A stretch of DNA of 64,000 nucleotides, taken from Saccharopolyspora ipomoeae. GTDB lineage: Bacteria > Actinomycetota > Actinomycetes > Mycobacteriales > Pseudonocardiaceae. This document shows positions 59,477 to 64,000 of the stretch, piece by piece (positions within the stretch are counted from its first letter, which is position 1; each line of letters opens with the position of its first letter). The stretch lies in NCBI RefSeq assembly GCF_029952525.1, contig NZ_JASAOF010000008.1, positions 124,001 through 188,000 on the forward strand. The letters run 5' to 3'. The translations under genes were made by a program, and so were the position numbers. The notes beneath the pieces are model-generated. The model made no database searches. It saw only the letters and a program-made list of their open reading frames with translations, and was not told where the DNA came from.

Positions 59477-62371
59477 TCAGCCGCCGGTGCCCTGGGTCTG
59501 CTCGAAGCGCTTGATGGCCTCGTCGAGCTGCTGGTACGCCTGGCCCAGCTCCGCGAAGTTGCCGGACTGCTGGGCCTTCCGGACCCGTTCGAGCGCGTCC
59601 CGGATCTGACCCACGGCCTGCCCGGCATCGGGAGTCCCCGGCGTCGGCGGTTGCTGCCCGGGCTGCTGGCCCTGCGGCGGCTGCTGCTCCCCGGGCTGGG
59701 TGCCTTGCCCGGCGCCCGACCCGAAGACCTGGTCGAGCGCGCCCTGCAGCGTCTCGGAGAACCCGACCTTGCCGCCGAAGGACACCAGCACCCGCGCCAG
59801 CTGCGGGTACGACTCCTGCTCGTTGCGCTGGATGTAGATCGGCTCGACGTAGAGCAGACCCCCGGCGACCGGCAGCGTGAGCAGGTTGCCGAACATCGCG
59901 GTGACGTTCGGGTTGTTGAACAGCGTCCGGTTCTCGGTGACCTCGGGCGTCGACTCCATCTGGTTCTGGACCTGGTTCGGACCCGGGGTCAGCGTGTTCG
60001 TCGGCAGCCGCAGCACGGTCATCTGCCCGTAGTTCTTCGGGTCCGAGGACACCGACACCCACGCCGACAGGTTCTGCCGCCGCAGCGCGGTCAACGCGCT
60101 GGTCAGCTGGAAGTTCGGCTGCTGCTGGCCTTCCACCTGGGCGAGCACGTAGTAGGGCGGCTGCTGCCCTTCGCTGCTGCCGACGGCGCCGCGGGCCGTG
60201 GGGTCGTTCGGCACCTCCCAGAACGTCTGGGTGGAGAAGAAGTCGCCCGGGTTGTCCACGTGGTACTCGGTGAGCAGCTTGCGCTGCACCTTGAACATGT
60301 CCTCCGGGTACCGGAAGTGCTCGCGCAGCTCCGGCGAGATCGCGCTGGCGGGCTTGATCACGCCCGGGAACACGCCCTCCCAGGTCTTGAGGACCGGGTC
60401 GTTGTCGTCGGTGGAGTACAGGTCGACCGTGCCGTCGTAGGCGTCGACGGTGGCCTTGACCGAGTTGCGGATGTAGTTGATCTGCTGGTTGGGCTGGCGC
60501 TCGACACCGGTGAGGGTGTCGTTGGTGGCCTCGCCCAGCTCGGTCATCTTCGAGTACGGGTAGTTGTTCAGCGTGGTGTAGCCGTCGACGATCCACTTGA
60601 TGCGGCCGTCGACCACGGCCGGGTACGGGTCGCCGTCGAGCTTCAGCCACGGCGCGACCTTCTGGACCCGGTCACGCGGGTTGCGCTCGTAGATGAGCTT
60701 CGAGTTCTCGCCGATCACACCGCTGAACAGGAAGTTCCGCTCGCCGTAGTAGGCGGCGAAGGCCAGCCGCTGCAGCGGGTTGGAGATCGGGACGCCACCC
60801 TTGCCGTCGTAGGTGAACTGCTGGGTGTCGGTGTCGTACTCGCGCGGGGCCTCGCCCGGGTTGCCGCCGACGATGGCGTAGTCGTCGGGCCCGACGAGCT
60901 CCCCGTAGTAGACGCGCGGCTGCTTGACCGGGATCGCGCCCTTGCCGTCGTTGGCGACGTCGCTGATCTGGAACACCGGGTAGCCGCCCTGCGTGGCGCC
61001 CTCGTTGAAGGTCGAGTCGACGCGGTCGGCCGGTGCGGCGACGAAGCCGTTGCCGTGCGTGTAGACGGTGTGCCGGTTGATCCAGTTCTGCTGGTTGACG
61101 GCCAGGCCGTCGGTGTTGATCTCGCGCAGCGCGACCAGGTAGTCCTGCAGCTCGCCGTTGGCGTCGCGGTAGCGGTCGACGTCCAGCTTGTCCGGGAAGC
61201 CGTAGAAGTTGTACTGCTGCGTGAGCTGGGTGAACGTCGGCGCCAGGATGTTCGGGTCGAGCAGCCGGATGTTGGGGATCGTCCCCGCGTCGTCGGCGAC
61301 CTCGCTGGGCTGCAGCTGGGTCCGGCCCGGGTAGTCGACGAACTTGACCTTGTCGTCGCCGATGCCGAACGCGGCCTTGGTGGCCTCCAGGTTGCGCTCG
61401 ATGGACATGGCCTCGCGCTGGTTGGCGTTCGGCCGCACCGAGAACTGCTCCAGCAGCGCAGGCCACACCGCGCCGACCACGACGCTGGACAGCAGCAGCA
61501 GAACCGTCGCCAGCGCGGGGATCTGCAGGTTCTTCAGGAAGATCACCGAGAAGAACGCCAGTGCGCAGAACACCGCGATGCACATAAGGATCAGCTTCGC
61601 CGGCATCACCGCGTTGAGGTCGGTGTAGCTGGCACCGGTGAACAGGCTGTTGCGCTGGGACAGCAGCAGGTCGTACCGGTCGAAGAAGTAGTCGACGGCC
61701 TTGAGCAGCACGAACAGCCCGGCCAGCACGCCCAGCTGGACGCGGGCCGGCATCGACAGCTGGCCGGCCCGGCCGGTGAGCCGGATGCCGCCGAAGATGT
61801 AGTGGGTGACCAGCGAGCCGAGGAACGACACGGTCACGGCGATGAACGCCCAGGACAGCACCAGCCGCCAGAACGGCAGCTGGAAGACGTAGAAGCTGAT
61901 GTCCTTGCCGAACTCGGGGTCGGTCCGCCCGAACGGGGTGCTGTGCAGGAACAGCTGCAGCGTCTGCCAGTCGGCCTGGGCCGCGAGCCCGCCGATCGCG
62001 GCGATCGCGATCGGGACGCCCAGGCCGAACAGCCGGGAGTGCTCGCTGATGACCGTCCGGTACCGCGTCAGCGGGTCGTCCGGGCCGCTGACCGGCACGA
62101 ACACCGGGCGGTTGCGGTAGGCGATCCACAGGTTCAGCAGCAGCACGCCGCCGAGGAACACCGCGGCCACGACGCCGAGGCCGAGTCGCGAGAGGATCTG
62201 GGTGGTGAAGACACCGCGGTAGCCGACCTCGCCGAACCACAACCAGTCGACGTAGGCGCCCAGCAGTCGTGATCCGAGGATCAGGGCGAGCAGGACCACT
62301 CCGCCCAGAATCAGCAGGATCCTGCTTCGCCGGGATAGTTTCGGCATTCCTACCGGGGGCCGCATGGCCAC
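59477..62371 (-). CDS. UPF0182 family large membrane protein
   Basis: 964 residues. The first 330 residues contain about seven transmembrane helices (RILLILGGVVLLALILGSRL, YRGVFTTQILSRLGLGVVAA and others). A large extracytoplasmic domain follows with LFTGASYTDLNAVMPAKLIL, YPGRTQLQPSEVADDAG, TVYTHGNGFVAAPADRVDST and TVDLYSTDDNDPVLKTWEGV. The tail is Gln/Pro/Gly-rich (QPPQGQQPGQQPPTPG). The length and features match UPF0182, conserved in actinobacteria and of unknown function. GTG 62371 has AGGAG eight bases upstream; ATG 62365 and 62347 are alternatives. Confidence 0.93.
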   Translation of the reverse strand: MAMRPPVGMPKLSRRSRILLILGGVVLLALILGSRLLGAYVDWLWFGEVGYRGVFTTQILSRLGLGVVAAVFLGGVLLLNLWIAYRNRPVFVPVSGPDDPLTRYRTVISEHSRLFGLGVPIAIAAIGGLAAQADWQTLQLFLHSTPFGRTDPEFGKDISFYVFQLPFWRLVLSWAFIAVTVSFLGSLVTHYIFGGIRLTGRAGQLSMPARVQLGVLAGLFVLLKAVDYFFDRYDLLLSQRNSLFTGASYTDLNAVMPAKLILMCIAVFCALAFFSVIFLKNLQIPALATVLLLLSSVVVGAVWPALLEQFSVRPNANQREAMSIERNLEATKAAFGIGDDKVKFVDYPGRTQLQPSEVADDAGTIPNIRLLDPNILAPTFTQLTQQYNFYGFPDKLDVDRYRDANGELQDYLVALREINTDGLAVNQQNWINRHTVYTHGNGFVAAPADRVDSTFNEGATQGGYPVFQISDVANDGKGAIPVKQPRVYYGELVGPDDYAIVGGNPGEAPREYDTDTQQFTYDGKGGVPISNPLQRLAFAAYYGERNFLFSGVIGENSKLIYERNPRDRVQKVAPWLKLDGDPYPAVVDGRIKWIVDGYTTLNNYPYSKMTELGEATNDTLTGVERQPNQQINYIRNSVKATVDAYDGTVDLYSTDDNDPVLKTWEGVFPGVIKPASAISPELREHFRYPEDMFKVQRKLLTEYHVDNPGDFFSTQTFWEVPNDPTARGAVGSSEGQQPPYYVLAQVEGQQQPNFQLTSALTALRRQNLSAWVSVSSDPKNYGQMTVLRLPTNTLTPGPNQVQNQMESTPEVTENRTLFNNPNVTAMFGNLLTLPVAGGLLYVEPIYIQRNEQESYPQLARVLVSFGGKVGFSETLQGALDQVFGSGAGQGTQPGEQQPPQGQQPGQQPPTPGTPDAGQAVGQIRDALERVRKAQQSGNFAELGQAYQQLDEAIKRFEQTQGTGG

Positions 62372-62539
62372 AGCGCACGCTCCTGGGGACGGTCAGCTGA
62401 ACTTGGCAATCGTGCTGGTGAACACGATCCCTCGTGATGTTCAACTCTACGACCCAGGTGTGAAGTTCCTGGAAGGCCCCGCGCGAACGGTATTTTTCGG
62501 ACACAGATCGGTATCGATCGACCCGACCCGGCGCGCCCT

Positions 62540-62654
62540 ACCGACCCGACGCCGTGCGATCGACCGACCCGACGCGGCGCACCCGACCGACCCGACGCAG
62601 TGCACCCGACCGAGCCGACGCAGTGCACCCGACCGACCCGACGCGGCGCGCTGC
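62540..62654. repeat. 23-bp minisatellite, five units
   Basis: Five consecutive 23-base units at 62540, 62563, 62586, 62609 and 62632, each beginning ACCGA(C/G)CCGACGC, with a partial unit before. The middle of the unit varies (CAGTGCACCCG or CGGCGCACCCG). It occupies the 309-base gap between the divergent UPF0182 and PPA1309 genes. It is different in sequence from the other 23-bp repeat family. Confidence 0.85.
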
Positions 62655-62680
62655 CGGACGTCGGCGCCGGTGATGCGACG

Positions 62681-63214
62681 ATGACCGGCATGCCGTCCGT
62701 TGAGGAATTGGGGTTCGCCCTGCCCGTCGCGACCCGCGAGGTCGAGGAGTTCGTCGCCGCTGCGGGCTGGGACCAGCCGACGCAGATCTTCGCCCTGGTG
62801 GCGACCGAGACGATGCTGGCCGCGGCCCCCGACATGGCCGATCAGCTCGACCCGGAGGCCTCTCCCCTGACTCCGCTGGCGCAGGAGTCGCTGCCCTCCG
62901 ACGACCTCGGTGAGGCGCTGGCCCGCATCGAGTGGCCGGAGCAGGTGATCGGCTGCGCCCTGGTCCAGGAGATCGTGGTGCTGCCTCCGGAGGCCGAGGC
63001 CGCGCTGCCCGAGGACGCCGAGGGCGCCCGCAAGCTCGCCGCCGAGCACCCCGACCGGCGCGAGGCGCGCCTGGTGGGTGCGGTGCTCCGCGGCGGCGAG
63101 GCCCAGTCCTGCGTCATGCGCCTGCGCGGTCGGGAGGGCGAGGACGACGAGGTCTTCAACGACCCGTCGCTGGCCCCGAACCTGGTCAAGGCCCTGCAGG
63201 CCACCTTCGCCTGA
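62681..63214 (+). CDS. PPA1309 family protein
   Basis: 177 residues, acidic and soluble: PSVEELGFALPVATREVEEF, FALVATETMLAAAPDMADQL, WPEQVIGCALVQEIVVLPPE, and the ending EVFNDPSLAPNLVKALQATF. This matches PPA1309, a conserved actinobacterial family found beside UPF0182 and the PDZ-Lon protease. Function unknown. ATG 62681 or 62690. It ends directly against the convergent protease gene. Confidence 0.88.
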   Translation: MTGMPSVEELGFALPVATREVEEFVAAAGWDQPTQIFALVATETMLAAAPDMADQLDPEASPLTPLAQESLPSDDLGEALARIEWPEQVIGCALVQEIVVLPPEAEAALPEDAEGARKLAAEHPDRREARLVGAVLRGGEAQSCVMRLRGREGEDDEVFNDPSLAPNLVKALQATFA

Positions 63215-64000
63215 TCAGCAGGGCGCTGGAGCCTGGTTGTTGCGCAGGGCGTCCAGGGCCTTGGTGGCGTCGACGAGGTTGCCGACTCGGGCGAGCTGCA
63301 GGCCCTCCGGGGCCTGCGACTTGGCCTCGGCGCAGTTGTCGGCCGGGACCAGGAACGTCGTGGCGCCGGCCTCCCGAGCCTTGATCATCTTGAACGGGAT
63401 GCCGCCGATCGGGCCGACGTTGCCCGCCGGGTCGATCTCGCCGGTGCCCGCGACGAACTTGCCGCCGTTGAGCTCGCCCGGCGTCAGCTTGTCGATGATC
63501 GCGAGGGTGAACATGAGACCGGCCGAGGGACCGCCGACGTCGGCCAGGCTGATCTTGATGTCGAACGGCACGTCCGGGCGCTCGGTCGCGGCCACGCCCA
63601 GGAAGCCCTGCGCCGGGTCGCCGCCCTGCTCGGTGTTGGTCCCCAGCTGCACGTTGGCGACCTGCTCGGGCTGGTCGCCCCGCTGGTAGCGGATCTCCGC
63701 GCGATCGCCGGGCTTGACGCCGGTCAGCGCCGCCTTCAGCGAGGCCGCGTCGGTGATCGGCTTGCCGTTGGCGGAGATCAGGCGGTCTCCCGGCTCCAGC
63801 GTGCCGTCGGCCGGGCTGCCCTTGACGATCTGCCCGATCAGCACCTTGTTCGGGTACCCGAGGAAGCGCAGCGCCGCGGTCTCGGCCGTGGTCTGCGAGT
63901 CGTTGAACGCCTCGGTGTTCTCCTGCTCGATCTGCTGCTCGCTCTTGTCGGGCGGGAAGTAGACGTCGCGGGGCGCCAGCGCGTAGCGACCGGAGACCCA
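63215..64000 (-). CDS. PDZ-Lon (YlbL-like) serine protease, N-terminal part cut by window edge
   Basis: 262 residues of the C-terminal portion; the frame runs open to the edge, so the start lies outside. The PDZ domain covers GQIVKGSPADGTLEPGDRLI and SANGKPITDAASLKAAL. The Lon S16 domain has the catalytic serine in DVGGPSAGLMFTLAIIDKLT and the lysine in GGIPFKMIKAREAGATTFLV, forming the Ser-Lys dyad. It is probably membrane-anchored at its missing N terminus, as in this family. It is convergent with PPA1309 and part of a conserved trio with UPF0182. Confidence 0.9.
   Translation of the reverse strand, partial: WVSGRYALAPRDVYFPPDKSEQQIEQENTEAFNDSQTTAETAALRFLGYPNKVLIGQIVKGSPADGTLEPGDRLISANGKPITDAASLKAALTGVKPGDRAEIRYQRGDQPEQVANVQLGTNTEQGGDPAQGFLGVAATERPDVPFDIKISLADVGGPSAGLMFTLAIIDKLTPGELNGGKFVAGTGEIDPAGNVGPIGGIPFKMIKAREAGATTFLVPADNCAEAKSQAPEGLQLARVGNLVDATKALDALRNNQAPAPC

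Overview
The window is high-G+C chromosomal DNA with many GTG (and some TTG) starts, Shine-Dalgarno sites of the GGAGG type and short GTGA gene overlaps. The gene content (SARP regulator, DUF6230/DUF6114 pair, UPF0182 + PPA1309 + PDZ-Lon trio, DmdR/IdeR-type iron box, actinobacterial tmRNA tag ADKSQREFALAA) points to a filamentous actinobacterium, most plausibly of the Pseudonocardiales (Saccharopolyspora-like). The taxonomic call is inference.

Layout. 0-5.4 kb: a probable polyol/sugar catabolic operon (SDR, FAD oxidase, FGGY kinase) facing a GlpP-type antiterminator, then a voltage-sensor-like membrane protein. 5.4-6.1 kb: a lower-G+C stretch with a possible broken small membrane gene. 6.1-12 kb: PIG-L deacetylase, GPP34 protein, secreted lipase, VanX-like lipoprotein, DUF2795 protein, the wreck of a MmyB-like regulator, a tandem SpoIIAA/STAS-like protein and tRNA-Ala. 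12-20 kb: NDH-2 with a coupled small protein, MFS exporter, GNAT, DUF885 peptidase-like protein, UvrD-like helicase. 20-30.3 kb: an accessory cluster of five free-standing condensation/PapA-superfamily acyltransferases arranged 3 + 2 around a divergent promoter, flanked by a LysR and an AfsR/SARP regulator. There is no adenylation, ketosynthase or carrier domain in the window. 30.5-35.5 kb: small housekeeping and hypothetical genes, a GAF-LytTR regulator and a Na/Ca-exchanger-type carrier. 35.5-39.3 kb: an envelope glycosylation group (methyltransferase, DUF2142, GT2, GtrA). 39.4-44.2 kb: a fused alpha-beta glycyl-tRNA synthetase, GNAT, and a DUF559 protein bracketed by repeats. 44.3-48.1 kb: an iron-siderophore ABC uptake operon behind an iron box. 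48.1-49.9 kb: DUF6230-DUF6114-secreted protein operon. 50.4-55.2 kb: ssrA, amidohydrolase, smpB, ftsX, ftsE and prfB, i.e. trans-translation, division and translation-termination genes. 55.3-64 kb: PadR regulator, zinc-ribbon protein, two identical initiator tRNAs bracketing an EthD/AAA_14/NTF2 segment, UPF0182, PPA1309 and the edge-truncated PDZ-Lon protease.

The two signals I find most worth following are (i) the stand-alone condensation-protein cluster at 21.4-30.3 kb and (ii) a family of exactly 68-bp palindromic elements (five copies at 4412, 7781, 39272, 43157 and 44229). Two near-identical copies of the element flank a DUF559 gene, and another copy supplies the stop codon of gtrA. Two other 23-bp-period tandem repeat families (3768/19989 and 62540) are also described. 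No CRISPR array, transposase, integrase or replication origin is visible.
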